A stretch of DNA of 64,000 nt from Cryptomeria japonica (GCF_030272615.1 NC_081408.1:769009336-769073335); one strand, 5' to 3'. Positions 21,831 through 33,457 are shown, counted from the stretch's first letter. The notes: generated by a model from the letters alone, not told the origin. A program made the numbers and translations.

Positions 21831-22760
21831 CTATATCAGACTAATAATAATGAAGATCCTTTCCCCAATGGCCACCACCCTATCAATATTGTTATCTAAG
21901 AGCCAACCCATCTTGTCCTCCATCATCTTGCAGAAAGGAGAAAATGACCCATTTATTACTCCGACTCTATAAACTTCCCACGCTTCTGCCATGAATATCT
22001 CCTTCCTTTTCTGCAACTCAGCGGCTGCCTTCTGTTCCTCATCTTCAGAGTTCGTTATCTCTACTTTTGACAATATGCACCCCGGGTTAAAGTAGGGTCC
22101 CAATATGCTTGCCCACTCTTCTTCAACTTCCAAAAGCACGCTCCCAACTGCCCTCGCGTTGCATTCCCGAATAAACCGAGGAATTTTTTCCACTACTGCT
22201 TCCTTTGAAGGCAGCACATCCACCAGAAGGCAGAACACAATCTCATATAGGTGGCTGTCACACCAGTGTCTATCTCCACTCAAGCTGTTTTGGAGCAACA
22301 CCACAATTGCCGCTTGACCATCAACATCAATATCAAATAGCCTATTGCACTGCTCTTCCAATGATTCCTCCCGACATAAGCAACTTAGCCCAAAATGGTG
22401 AACCATTGTTGCTAGCAATGGGAGAGTATCTAATGAATGTCTCAAAATAGCTAGATCAGATTGGTTAAAATAGCCACTACTTGACCCATCAAGTGCCCCT
22501 TTTGAGATCGATTCGAATCTGCTTGGGATCAACAATAAGCTGCAAGTATCCATAATCTCTGTATGTTTGGTCATATCATTGTACTCCCCACCGCCCTTCC
22601 TGTAGTCCACCAGGTCACGGGAAGCTAAAGAAAGTTTTGAAAGCTTGCCACCTCCTAAATTGTATTCCCTTACCCGCATACTTGTTTGAAGATAAGCAGC
22701 ATTGTCCAAGGGCACTGAGACCAATCCCAATCGACAACGCCACCAATAATTTGTTCTCAT
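21831..22760 (-). CDS. LINE-1 ORF3, 309 codons, unknown function
   Basis: An uninterrupted frame of 309 codons lies after the RNase H of ORF2. Its ATG (22760-22758) overlaps the ORF2 stop (TGA 22759-22757) as ATGA, the same arrangement as at the ORF1/ORF2 junction. The product begins MRTNYWWRCRLGLVSVPLDN. It has Ser-, Leu- and acidic-rich parts, a Cys-His containing segment (MVHHFGLSCLC), a Lys/Glu-rich helical segment (EDEEQKAAAELQKRKEIFMA) and a hydrophobic end (IFIIISLI). I recognise no domain. Plant L1 elements normally end after RNase H. It stayed open while the adjoining ORF2 collected stops, which could mean a coding role or chance. Confidence 0.55.
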   Translation of the reverse strand: MRTNYWWRCRLGLVSVPLDNAAYLQTSMRVREYNLGGGKLSKLSLASRDLVDYRKGGGEYNDMTKHTEIMDTCSLLLIPSRFESISKGALDGSSSGYFNQSDLAILRHSLDTLPLLATMVHHFGLSCLCREESLEEQCNRLFDIDVDGQAAIVVLLQNSLSGDRHWCDSHLYEIVFCLLVDVLPSKEAVVEKIPRFIRECNARAVGSVLLEVEEEWASILGPYFNPGCILSKVEITNSEDEEQKAAAELQKRKEIFMAEAWEVYRVGVINGSFSPFCKMMEDKMGWLLDNNIDRVVAIGERIFIIISLI

Positions 22761-23412
22761 CCAATTCCCTGTCTGGGGATCGATTTCTTTTCCTGTGATA
22801 TGATATTCCGCACTGCTTTGGGCAAACCATCAAAGCTGTCAAATTCTTTGACTACTACTTCCTCGATCCCCAGATTTGCTAGTGCATCCGCTGCTTTGTT
22901 TCCCTCTCGATACAAATGTTGTATGTGGAATTCTCCAATCTGGTCCAAAAAGGTCATGATTCTCGGAGTCCAATTATCCAATCGCCAATTTTAGAATTTG
23001 GAGGAACTAATCCCATTAAGAATAACTTGGGAACCCCCCTCTATAATGAGCTTATCGATCCTATTGAGCGCACACCATTTTAAACCAACCTCTAGCGCGG
23101 AGATTTCTGCCACGTTGTTTGTGACAACGCCTACTGGGCCAGAAAAAGCTTTTAGGGTGTCTCCAGTTCCATCCCTAACAATTGCCCCCAGTCCACTCCG
23201 ACCCAGGTTGCCTTTACTTGCCCCTTTAAAATTTAATTTCAACCAACCAGAAGGAGGAGCCTGCCAAACCACATCCCCTCCTTTTCAATCTCGCACCTAT
23301 TAATCTGTGCTCGCTGTGCTATCTGAGGGACCACTTCTTCTCCATATCTAGGTCCCATTTTGAGATGTATCTATAATTAACTCCCTGGATCTTTTCGTTG
23401 ACCACTTCTTCT
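22757..23412 (-). pseudogene. LINE-1 ORF2, RNase H part
   Basis: An RVT_3-type RNase H domain: GWLKLNFKGASKGNLGRSG (the usual LNFDGA Asp is Lys), NNVAEISALEVGL (Glu kept), IIEGGSQVIL (the usual GDS Asp is Gly) and NKAADALANLG (Asp kept). A stop near 22990 breaks the frame. Two of four catalytic acids are gone, so this domain cannot cleave. The frame continues on the other side of Copia-2 at 32893. It ends in GIG and the ATGA overlap with ORF3. Confidence 0.85.
23408..23412. repeat. Copia-2 target-site duplication, left (CTTCT)
   Basis: CTTCT directly before the left LTR; identical CTTCT directly after the right LTR at 32888-32892. Confidence 0.95.
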
Positions 23413-23621
23413 TGAAGAGCACACAGTTATACTAAGAGGGGGGGGTGAATCAGTATAATGAAACTTTTTACCAATTCAATATTTTATATGATAGAATCAA
23501 TCACTGAAAAATAGTTATGCACATGAACACAATAATTTTGAGTGGAAACCCAATGCGGGAGAACGCCACTAAAATGATGTTATATATATATATATATGTA
23601 ATTCTTCTTTTACAATTGTTT

Positions 23622-23776
23622 GTAAGCACCAACCCACTTGAAGCACCAACCCCCTAATTTTTGTTTTGTGAGCACCAACCCACTGGAAGCACCAACTCCC
23701 CAAATTTTTGTTTTGTGAGCACCAACCCACTGGAAGCACCAACTCCCCAAATACTGTTTTGTGAGCACCAACCCAC
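23622..23776. repeat. ~46-bp tandem repeat in Copia-2 LTR
   Basis: About 3.3 copies starting at 23622, 23668, 23715 and 23761; each begins GTGAGCACCAACCCACTGG or a close variant. The same array is in the 5' LTR at 30993-31147. Confidence 0.9.
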
Positions 23777-25074
23777 TCTATGAAAATCTGATTATATTTT
23801 GCACAATACCTCTACACACAACACTTTCTCTTCAGATATATTCTTTTATTTTATTTTTCAACTCGGCATTCTCATTCTCTCACAATCTAAAAATAATTTC
23901 AGAATTATTATTCTCCACACATCATTTATTCCATACTACACACGTGATTGTCTTCACACACATCATGCTTCCAATGACTTTCTTGCATTTTCAATCGCTT
24001 ATTTATATATCTTCTTAAGACTTGCTTCTTCAAAAAGTCATGCCTCTCAAACAAACCGGTCACATTTCTTCAAGTTGTTTCCTTTCATAAATCACGCCTC
24101 TCCATTATAACTGTTGTTTATATTAATTGTAATTTTTAACATTGCTTTTGTTTATTGAATGAAGTCTTAATAACTCGCCGCTATTTAAGTGCTCTCATAT
24201 ATAATTAAACCATTCTTTTTGAATCACTTAATCGCTGTTTAGAAAAAATAGCTGACGACCTGTTCGTAGTAACACTTCATAATCATAATGGCACTTCACA
24301 ATATTATTTGTTTGCCCTAACATGAAATTCCTTACAACCTGAGTAAGATCGTGCCTTTTTTAACTACTCTATTTCATAATCTCTTCAATGTAATTGACTT
24401 TGGAACATATCGCGTCTTTGTATGATGCTCTTGCTGCTCATTCTCTGCAAGTCACTGATTGCTATATTTATTTATTTCATGAAGTCACATCATTTAGACA
24501 CCCCATCGGGTTTTTGCCTTTAACATATGTTCAGCGATATCATTTAGAACCAATCTTTATTAACATCTGTTCACATGTAATATATAATTCGTATCCCTTA
24601 ATGAAGTCGCTCTAAACTAGTGTTTAACAAATATGTGTTGTCTGATTGTATTCTTCAATCAAAAGACGTCTTTGATGATGTGAAAGATAGCCTGGCACGT
24701 CGACTTGACTAGACTCTTCATATGCACTAGTCGTCGACTTCAGTAGACTCTTCATATGCACCAGAGTATCGCCCCTTTCTCCTTCATATGAATCGAACCT
24801 TCAATGCTGAATTGTCTGAATCACTGATCAATATTAATGTTCACCAATTCTTTGTCTTACTTTATAAAAGTCACTTGGTTTGATCATCGCTGTTATCTTG
24901 ATACTCTCTAGTCGCTATTCTTGACATAATCAAGATCACTAATAAGAGCGATGTGATGTCTTACTAAATGACAATTATCCAATGAAAATCCTATTTAGAA
25001 GTCTTTGAATATAAATATTAGTTGCTTCTACAATAACATTAATTATTGTTATAATTAACATTGCCTTCATATAA

Positions 25075-25172
25075 GATGATTTCTGCATAATAAACTCTAT
25101 ATTTAAACTTCTAACGTTCTCTGGATGATTTCTGCATAATAAACTCTATATTTAAACTTCTAACGTTCTCTA
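25075..25172. repeat. 49-bp tandem duplication private to Copia-2 3' LTR
   Basis: Two copies of a unit starting GATGATTTCTGCATAATAAA (25075 and 25124). The 5' LTR has only one copy at about 32336, so the duplication arose after insertion. Confidence 0.9.
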
Positions 25173-25676
25173 TTGATTCTCTGTTGTTAACAATTAACTG
25201 ATCATTATCATTGCTGATAAAGATTCGATGTTTCTGTTCACTCTAGTTCATTTCCTGAGAGAAATCCTTTGTCACTGTTATAAATACTGAGAATATACGT
25301 CCTTTGCATTGGGTGTTACTTCAGATCCATTATATTCATTTGATATTTCGCTCTCCTTCAAAATAATGATTGTGCTCCTTAAATCAATAATAATTCTATT
25401 TGCCCTCATATTTATATTGTCAAATAGGTCAACATCAATTTCATATATAGTGCCCAAACTTCTTTGACAAACACATCAGATAATATCTTCCACTTAGACT
25501 AATGTATTCATCTAAACATTAATCTAGTCATGGGGATGTTCATGTAGATGTCTTGTACATATAGATCACAACTATTTAGTTCATATAAATCACGGCTATC
25601 CAATTTCTTAACCATCACCTTTGACATTGATGATAGTCTTCTTGCATCTTTGACATCAATGACAATATTTTCATCA

Positions 25677-25690
25677 ATCTCCCCCTTTGT
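25677..25690 (-). other. Copia-2 polypurine tract
   Basis: The plus strand reads ATCTCCCCCTTTG, so the element strand reads CAAAGGGGGAGAT next to the 3' LTR, the expected plus-strand primer. Confidence 0.85.
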
Positions 25691-25837
25691 CATTGATGGC
25701 AACCTTTCAAATCAGATTGCTCCCCCTTAATCCAACACTCCCCTTGTCTCCAATTTCTCCCTCTTTGACATCAATGGCAAGAGATTTTATGCTGTTTGTA
25801 ACCTACCCCTCTTTAATATATGCTTCATACGAAGCAC

Positions 25838-27649
25838 TTACTGAGAGGATGAGAGTGATATTACTCCCAATTTCTCCCTTAGGTACTCAAAAGTCTCTTT
25901 TTGAAGAGGATTTGTAAAGATATCTGCTAACTGCTCCTTTGTTGGAACATATTCCAACTTTACTTGCTGCTCAAGAACCTGTTCTTTTAAGAAATGAATT
26001 TTGATAGGGATGTGTTTTGTCCTAGAGTGCATCACCGGATTCTTTGACATACTGATTGCACTTGTATTATCACAATAAATAGAGATAGGATGATCATATT
26101 CAATCTTAACATCTTGCAAGGTTTGTTTCATCCATAATATTTGCGTACAACATGCTGCTGCTGCAATATACTCTGCCTCTGCAGTAGATAGAGATATTGA
26201 AGCCTGTTTTTTGCTCAACCAAGATACAAGGTTGTTGCCAAGGAAAAAGGCTCCTCCGCTAGTGCTTTTGCTATCATCCTTGTCACCTACCCAATCAGCA
26301 TCTGTGTATGCTCTGAGAGTGAAATCATCACATTTTGGATACCACAATCCAAAATCCATTGTACCCTTCAAATACTTGAAGATTCTTTTAACTACCTGTA
26401 CATGTGTTTCCTTTGGTGCTGCTTGATACCATGCTGCTACACCAACAGCTTGCATTATATCTGGCCTGGTAGCTGTTACATATAAGAGACTTCCAATCAT
26501 GGATCTATATTGAGTTTGATTCGCATCAGGTGATTCATCATTTTTACTGTGTTTGCAGCCAGTGACCATAGGAGTACTGACTGGATGGCAATCCTCAAAT
26601 CTGAATCTCTTCAACATCTCCCTAACATACTTAGTCTGTGAGAGAAATATCCCTTTATTTGATTGTGAAATCCGCAATCCCAAGAAGAAAGAAAGTTCTC
26701 CAAGCATAGACATCTCGAATTCTTTTTGCATGTTAGAAACAAATTCTTCACACATTTGATTCTTACTACCACCAAAAATGATATCATCTACATAAACAAC
26801 TACAATCAGCAAATGATTACCTTCACATCTGAAGTACAAATTACTATCTGCTGCTCCTCTTTCAAATCCTTGTGTTTGAAGATAGTTGTCTAATCTGAAG
26901 TACCATGCTCTGGGGGCTTGTTTGAGACCATAGAGTGCCTTTTTTAATCTGCATACATAATCTTCCACTTCTGACAAAATAAATCCTTCGGGCTGTTCAA
27001 TATACACTTCCTCTTCTAAATCACCATTGAGAAAGGCTGATTTCACGTCCATTTGATAAACTTTGAAACCTTTATGACTTGCAAGAGCTAGAAACATTCT
27101 GATGGCTTCCAACCTGGCAACTGGGGCAAAGGTTTCTTCAAAATCGACTCCTTCCACTTGTGCATAACCTTTACATACAAGCCTTGCCTTATTCCGTGTA
27201 ATTTCACCATCCTCATTCATTTTGTTGTGATAAACCCACTTGGTTCCAATGGCATTTTTGTTTGAGGGTCTTGGAATAGTTTCCCATGTGTGATTTCTTT
27301 CAATTTGGTCCAACTCCTCATTCATAGCTTTTACCCAATACTTGTCTTCACTAGCTTTATCAAAATTCTTGGGTTCTATCTTTGAAAGTAGGCAGAAATG
27401 AGCATGTTTTGCGGTGGTAGCCAATCTTCTCCTTGTCTGAATGTTTGTATCCAACTCTCCAATAACCAAGCCTTCTAGATGATTTTTCTGAACAAATTTT
27501 GATGGAGTTTTTGATGGAGTTTTTAAAGATGTCTTTGATGGTGCTTTTGATGGAGTTTCAAAATTGTCTTGTTCCTCATTTTCACTTTCTTCTTTTAATT
27601 CTTCCTCCTCACCTTGCTCCTTAGGATGATCTTCCATTAGCACTTTCAA
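25838..27649 (-). pseudogene. Copia-2 reverse transcriptase and RNase H
   Basis: A 603-codon open stretch. The RVT_2 domain starts near [20 protein letters not shown], with [18 protein letters not shown] and the catalytic YVDDIIFGG near 26790. RNase H follows with [26 protein letters not shown] and IYCDNTSAI. It ends [17 protein letters not shown] near the polypurine tract. Catalytic residues look intact. The frame is out of phase with the integrase because of a shift at about 27640. Confidence 0.92.
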
Positions 27650-28493
27650 CTATCTTGTGAAGTCTTTTATTGTAGCATTTATAAGCTTTGCTTCTAGTGG
27701 AATATCTAAGAAAGATTCCCTCATCTGACCTGGCATCAAATTTTCCCAAGTCCTCTTCGTCTCTTCTAATGTAACAAGTGCTACCAAAGATCCTGAAATA
27801 ATCAACAGTTGCAGTCCTTCCTTTCCAAAGTTCATATGGTGTCTTGTCATTATTCACCCTTATTTGCGCCCTGTTCAATATGTACACAGCTGTGTGAACA
27901 GCTTCTTTCCAAAAAGTGTCACCAATCTTTGATTCATTTAGCATAGCCCTTGCCATTTCCTGAACTATCCGGTTCTTTCTTTCAACAACTCCATTTTGTT
28001 GTGGAGTTCTTGCTACTGAAAGTTGTCTTCTTATTCCATGTTCTGCACAGAAATCTTCAAACTCATTTGAAGTGAATTCTCCTCCTCGGTCTGATCTAAG
28101 ACACTTGATTTTGGCATCCATCTCATTTTCAACTAATTCTTTGAAAGCTTTAAACTTTGCAAGAGCCTTAGATTTTTCTTTTAGAAAGGCAACCCAAGTC
28201 ATCCTGGAATAATCATCTATAAGTAGCATAAAATATCTTTCACCTTACAAACTTTTTGTTCTGGTTGGTCCACATAAGTCTGTATGTATAAGCTCTAGAG
28301 GTTTTGATGAAGAGTATTCTTTGGACTTAAAGCTCACTCGAGTTTGTTTTCCAAATTGACATTGCTTGCAAATGACATTGGATGGTTTTGTAATCCTAGG
28401 CATATCCCTTACTACTTCCTTTTTGCTGATTTTGACAAGATTGTCAAAGTTAAGGTGACCTAGTCTCTTGTGCCATAGCCAATTTTCATCTTC
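27621..28493 (-). pseudogene. Copia-2 integrase
   Basis: The zinc-binding part (DENWLWHKRLGHLNFDNL ... CKQCQFGKQ, ~28490-28330) lies after a stop that ends the preceding stretch. Another stop at about 28250 precedes the core: LLIDDYSRMTWVAF, LRSDRGGEF, and PQQNGVVERKNR with the catalytic Glu kept. The C-terminal part RDEEDLGKFDARSDEGIFL follows. The first catalytic Asp motif (LIHTDLCGP) is upstream of the stop. Confidence 0.85.
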
Positions 28494-29447
28494 CTAAACA
28501 AAATTGCATGTTTCTTCATTTATCTCATTGAGAATATACAAGTTGTTTGCTGTTCTATGAACATTTGCAATAATTCTTCCATCCTTTTTAATCTCACATC
28601 CCTTAGACAAGAATGTTACACTATGTCCTTGGTCACAAAGTTGACTAACACTTAACAGATTTTCTTTTAATCCTTTAACATATAGCACATTTTCAGTTTT
28701 AGTCTTTCCATAATCTAGGCTAAGTGTTCCTTTACCTTTTATTTCTCTTTTTGTGTTATCACCAAATCTTACTGTTCCTTCATTTGCTGGTTCAAAAGAG
28801 ATGAACTTGTTTTTGTCCCCTGTCATATGCCTTGAACATCCACTGTCTACATACCACTTATCCTTCTTGTTCTTTGCATGAAGTGCTATTTGAACAAATA
28901 GGGATTCTTTATCTTCTTCTTGTTTTTTCTTCCAAGTCATTCTAGACGTTTCCTCCCTTTTGATGGGTACATCTTCCTTTCTTGGTAAACTAGGAAAGAT
29001 AGTTCTACAAAATCTGGCTGTGTGTCCAAAGTTGTGACACTTATAGCATATTACATCATAATTCATTAGAGGAGAAAATGAATTGTGGTTCTTTGGAGTA
29101 AAATTAGAAATATTTCTAGTATGACTCCTACAATGTATTGCTTTGTGATCAAACTTATAACATGAAAAACAATGTCCCTTGAATGAATAATAATTATTAG
29201 TTGCATGTGGTTTCTTTAGGTGGGATGTTTTCAACACATTAGTGGGAGGATGAGATTTATGAGTATCATTCTTCCTTCTTTTATTTTCTACTATCTTCCA
29301 TGACTCATCCAAGGTTTTTGAACTAGTAGCCTTGGCTGTTTGATCTTCTTTACGTCCTAGACCTGATTTGATGAAAGTAGGTCTTTGTGTTTTGAAAAGT
29401 TTATCCATTTTCTTGGTACTGTCTTCAAATTTCTGAAGTTTCTCCAA
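28494..29447 (-). pseudogene. Copia-2 gag C-terminal part and protease
   Basis: In phase with the gag frame after one stop at 29472. It contains a second CCHC knuckle CYKCHNFGHTARFC (~29045-29005) and the protease motif WYVDSGCSRHMTGDKNKF (~28855-28800), followed by ENVLYVKGLKENLLSVSQL. The spacer between the two knuckles is Lys/Ser-rich. Confidence 0.88.
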
Positions 29448-29471
29448 GTCTTGTTTTAAGGAGAGGATTTT

Positions 29472-30746
29472 TTATTCTAATTTACTGCATCCTTCCTCTT
29501 TACTTTTAAGCTGATCTTTTATCTCTTCCTCATTCTTATTTGCTTCCTCTAATTGTATTTTTAGGTCTTCAATGAGCTTGCTTGACTCCTGTAATTTTGT
29601 CTTATATTTTGAAATCCTTCCTTTTAGCTTTTCATTTTGTTCATAAGCATAATGTAACTCTTCTTCTAGATCTACATCTTCTTCATCACCCATAGCCTCT
29701 TTTTCTTCTTCATCATCCTCAACTTTCATTGCCATGAAAAGAATTTCTTCTCCATCACTGCTGGACATATCTTGAGAGCTTTCTTCTGATGAACTAGAGC
29801 TTTGTTTAGAGTAGAAGCTTTTCTTATGTTTTGAGTAGTTCTTGAAGTATTTCTTTCCTTTTTTCTTTGGATAGTTCTTCTTTTCCTCTTCACTACTATC
29901 GCCTTCATTTTGAGGACACTTTGAAGCATAGTGCCCTACCTTACCACAATTGAAACATTTAAATGGAAATTTGCCTTTATATTTGCCTTTGCCCTTTTTG
30001 AATTTCCTCATGAAATAAGCTTCAGCCTCATCTAATTCATTGCTTGAGCTCTCCTTTGGTGCACAGTTTTTGTTTTTGCCTTTCTTTGATATTTTGAAAG
30101 CTGCTTCCTTTTGAGATGGTTTGTCTTTTGTTCTCATTTCATAGGCTGTGAGAATTCCAAACAATTCATCTTTTGTCAATGTTTTCAAATCCTTCATTTC
30201 TTCTATGGCTGATACCTTAGGATCAAATTTCATTGTCAAAGTTCTTAGCAATTTCCGAACAAGGAGTGTGTCTTCAACTTCTTCTCCCAATGCTGTGAAT
30301 GCGTTCATAATTTCATCCACATGCAAGAAGTAGGCAGCGATGTCTTCATCTTCCTTCATTTTAAGACTTTCATATTTCATTCTAAGTGATTGAAGCTTGG
30401 CTTCTCTTACTTTTTCATCCCCTTCATAGATACCTTTTAATTTGTTCCATATCTCTTTGGCTGATTTGCAATGCATAACCTTCGTAAATTCGGAATTTGC
30501 CAGACTGCATAGAAGGGCATGTTCTGCTTTAGCATTATTCTCACTTTTCCTCTTTCCTCCCGTATCGGTCGAAGGAGTTGACGGAGGTGTGTACCCGTCC
30601 ACCACGGACTGCAAAACATCATAACCAAGTGCATTCAGATAGGCTTTCATTTTAATACTCCAAAATGCATAATTTGTCTCATCGAAGATTGGATTTCTAA
30701 CTGCATAGTTATCCACCATTGTGCTCTTTTGGGGATCTACCTTCAA
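29472..30746 (-). CDS. Copia-2 gag, 424 codons to first stop
   Basis: Starts MKVDPQKSTMVDNYAVRNP at 30746, 28 bases inside the primer-binding site. It contains YAFWSIKMKAYLNALGYDV and KSAKEIWNKLKGIYEGDEKV (UBN2/Retrotran_gag_2 type capsid). A zinc knuckle CFNCGKVGHYASKC lies near 29960-29920, followed by a Lys/Ser-rich basic part, then an acidic part and a coiled coil (LHYAYEQNEKLKGRISKYK ... ). The stop at 29472 is a nonsense change within the natural polyprotein, since the same frame continues. Confidence 0.88.
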   Translation of the reverse strand: MKVDPQKSTMVDNYAVRNPIFDETNYAFWSIKMKAYLNALGYDVLQSVVDGYTPPSTPSTDTGGKRKSENNAKAEHALLCSLANSEFTKVMHCKSAKEIWNKLKGIYEGDEKVREAKLQSLRMKYESLKMKEDEDIAAYFLHVDEIMNAFTALGEEVEDTLLVRKLLRTLTMKFDPKVSAIEEMKDLKTLTKDELFGILTAYEMRTKDKPSQKEAAFKISKKGKNKNCAPKESSSNELDEAEAYFMRKFKKGKGKYKGKFPFKCFNCGKVGHYASKCPQNEGDSSEEEKKNYPKKKGKKYFKNYSKHKKSFYSKQSSSSSEESSQDMSSSDGEEILFMAMKVEDDEEEKEAMGDEEDVDLEEELHYAYEQNEKLKGRISKYKTKLQESSKLIEDLKIQLEEANKNEEEIKDQLKSKEEGCSKLE

Positions 30747-30773
30747 GTTGTAAGGCTATCTCTGAAGGAACCT

Positions 30774-30785
30774 GCTCTTATACCA
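30774..30785 (-). other. Copia-2 primer-binding site
   Basis: On the element strand this reads TGGTATAAGAGC two bases after the LTR, one mismatch from the initiator-Met tRNA complement TGGTATCAGAGC. Confidence 0.85.
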
Positions 30786-30787
30786 AT

Positions 30788-32887
30788 TGAAGAGCACACA
30801 GCTATACTGAGAGGGGGGGGTGAATCAGTATAATGAAACTTTTTGCCAATTCAATATTATATATCATAGAATCAATCACTGAAAAATAGTTATGCACATG
30901 AACACAATAATTTTGAGTGGAAACCCAACGCGGGAGAAAGCCACTAAAATGATGTTATATATATATATGTAATTCTTCTTTTACAATTGTTTGTGAGCAC
31001 CAACCCACTGGAAGCACCAACCCCCTAATTTTTGTTTTGTGAGCACCAACCCACTGGAAGCACCAACTCCCCAAATTTTTGTTTTGTGAGCACCAACCCA
31101 CTGGAAGCACCAACTCCCCAAATTCTGTTTTGTGAGCACCAACCCACTCTATGAAAATCTGATTATATTTTGCATAGTGCCTCTACACACAACACTTTCT
31201 CTTCAGATATATTCTTTTATTTTATTTTTCAACTCGGCATTCTCATTCTCTCACAATCTAAAAATAATTTCAGAATTATTATTCTTCACACATCATTTAT
31301 TCCATACTACACACGTGATTGTCTTGCAATGACTTTCTTGCATTTTCAATCGCTTATTTATATATCTTCTTAAGACTTGCTTCTTCAAAAAGTCATGCCT
31401 CTCAAACAAACCGGTCACATTTCTTCAAGTTGTTTCCTTTCATAAATCACGCCTCTCCATTATAACTATTGTTTATATTAATTGTAATTTTTAACATTGC
31501 TTTTGTTTATTGAATGAAGTCTTAATAACTCGCCGCTATTTAATCATAATGGCACTTCACAATATTATTTTTTTGCCCTAACATGAAATTCCTTACAACC
31601 TGAGTAAGATCATGCCTTTTTTAACTACTGTATTTCATAATCTCTTCAATGTAATTGACTTTGGAACATATCGCGTCTTTGTATGATGCTCTTGCTGCTC
31701 ATTCTCTGCAAGTCACTGATTGCTATATTTATTTCTTTCATGAAGTCGCATCATTTAGACACCCCATTGGGTTTTTGCCTTTAACATATGTTCAGCGATA
31801 TCATTTAGAACCAGTCTTTATTAACATCTGTTCACATGTAATAAATAATTCGTATCCCTTAATGAAGTCGCTCTAAACTAGTGTTTAACAAATATATGCT
31901 GTCTGATTGTATTCTTCAGTCAAAGACGTCTTTGATGATGTGAAAGGTAGCCTGGCACGTCGACTTGACTAGACTCTTCATATGCACTGGTTGTCGACTT
32001 CAGTAGACTCTTCATATGCACCAGAGTATCGCCCCTTTCTCCTTCATATGAATCAAACCTTCAATGCTGAATTGTCTGAATCATTGATCAGTATTAATGT
32101 TCACCAATTCTTTGTCTTACTTTATAAAAGTCACTTGGTTTGATCATCGCTGTTATCTTGATACTCTCTAGTCGCTATTCTTGACATAATCAAGATCACT
32201 AATAAGAGCGATGTGGTGTCTTACTGAATCACAATTATCCAATGAAAATCCTGTTTAGAAGTCTTTTAATATAAATATTAGTTGCTTCTACAATAACATT
32301 AATTATTGTTATAATTAACATTGCCTTCATATAAGATGATTTCTGCATAATAAACTCTGTATTTAAACTTCTAACGTTCTCTGTTGATTCTCTGTTGTTA
32401 ATAATTAACTGATCATTATCATTGCTGATAAAGATTCGATGTTTCTGTTCACTCTAGTTCATTTCCTGAGAGAAATCCTTTGTCACTGTTATAAATACTG
32501 AGAATATACGTCCTTTGCATTGGGTGTTACTTTAGATCCATTATATTCATTTGATATTTCGCTCTCCTTCAAAATAATGACTGTGCTCCTTAAATCAATA
32601 ATAATTCTATTTGCCCTCATATTTATACTGTCAAATAGGTCAACATCAACTTCATATATAGTGCCCAAACTTCTTTGACAAACACATCAGATAATATCTT
32701 CCACTTAGACTAATGTATTCATCTAAACATTAATCTAGCCATGGGGATGTTCATGTAGATGTCTTGTACATATAGATCACAACTATTTAGTTCATATAAA
32801 TCACGGCTATCCAATTTCTTAACCATCACCTTTGACATTAATGAGAGTCTTCTTATATCTTTGACATTAATGACAATATTTCCATCA
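30788..32887 (-). repeat. Copia-2 5' LTR
   Basis: 2100 bp, same ends as 23413-25676. It carries the ~46-bp tandem repeat at 30993-31147 and lacks about 90 bp near 31545 and about 15 bp near 31325 relative to the other LTR. Confidence 0.93.
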
Positions 32888-32892
32888 CTTCT
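32888..32892. repeat. Copia-2 target-site duplication, right (CTTCT)
   Basis: Identical to 23408-23412. Confidence 0.95.
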
Positions 32893-33457
32893 ATGGCGAG
32901 TTTAATCATTGTGATGAGGTGCTGGACATCCAGTTCTCTTTGTTGGAACACCCTCCTATTCCACTCCTTCCAAACATGCCATGCTATTAGGGAGGGGCCC
33001 ACAATCCAGATGGGACCCCATTTTGAAAATCTACCATGTGTCGGCCAAGACAGGAGAAATTCTTTGAGGGTTTTATTTTTGGCTATGTACAATTGTAACA
33101 TCTCTAACAGCCATTCCCAACAGCGACTAGCCACCGGGCACCAATAAAGGAGGTGATCTGCAGTTTGCTCCGCTTGTTTACACATCAAGCACATACTAGG
33201 GCCGATAAAGCCAAAACATTTGAGTCTGTTGCCTGTGAGTATCCTACCATGCACGGCTATCTAGAGAAAAGCGCCTGCTTTTGGCAAAGGCCACTTACCC
33301 CAACAAAGAATCGCAGGCCATTCACTGCTCCAATCCCTCTTCCTCTACAATTCATAACCCAAATTAACTCTATATTCACCCGACTTCGAAGCACTCCACA
33401 TAATACTATCCTCCTCATTAGAAGGGAAGACTTTTTTGTGGAGGAGGATGTTATTAA
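32893..33457 (-). pseudogene. LINE-1 ORF2, zinc-binding (zf-RVT) part
   Basis: Encodes WSASKSGEYRVNLGYEL-like sequence, then MHGRILTGNRLKCFGFIG and the zf-RVT motif CLMCKQAEQTADHLLYWC (C-x2-C-x8-H-x4-C, ~33190-33135), followed by WECGWLL-type helices. This is the usual segment between RT and RNase H in plant L1 elements. It is cut off from RT by the solo LTR (33463-34944) and from RNase H by Copia-2. Confidence 0.88.

Larger units (their letters stand above)
23413..25676 (-). repeat. Copia-2 3' LTR
   Basis: 2264 bp. It has a ~46-bp tandem repeat (23622-23776) and a 49-bp tandem duplication (25075-25172) that is absent from the other LTR. It also retains about 90 bp (near 24195-24285) that the other LTR lost. 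Confidence 0.93.
23413..32887 (-). mobile_element. Copia-2: complete Ty1/Copia element, 9.5 kb, inserted in LINE-1
   Basis: The LTRs at 23413-25676 and 30788-32887 start TG and end CA, with a perfect 5-bp duplication CTTCT. Genes run on the minus strand, so the right LTR is the 5' one. A Met-type primer-binding site lies beside it (30774-30785) and a polypurine tract beside the left LTR. Long LTRs (2.1-2.3 kb), a gag with a long coiled coil and two zinc knuckles, and the PR-INT-RT-RH order point to the SIRE/Maximus-like part of Copia; the lineage call is tentative. The LTRs differ by a few percent plus several indels. Confidence 0.93.

Noticed and set aside
22105-22450. Plus-strand open stretches opposite LINE-1 ORF3
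   Set aside because: Antisense shadows of the longer 309-codon minus-strand frame.
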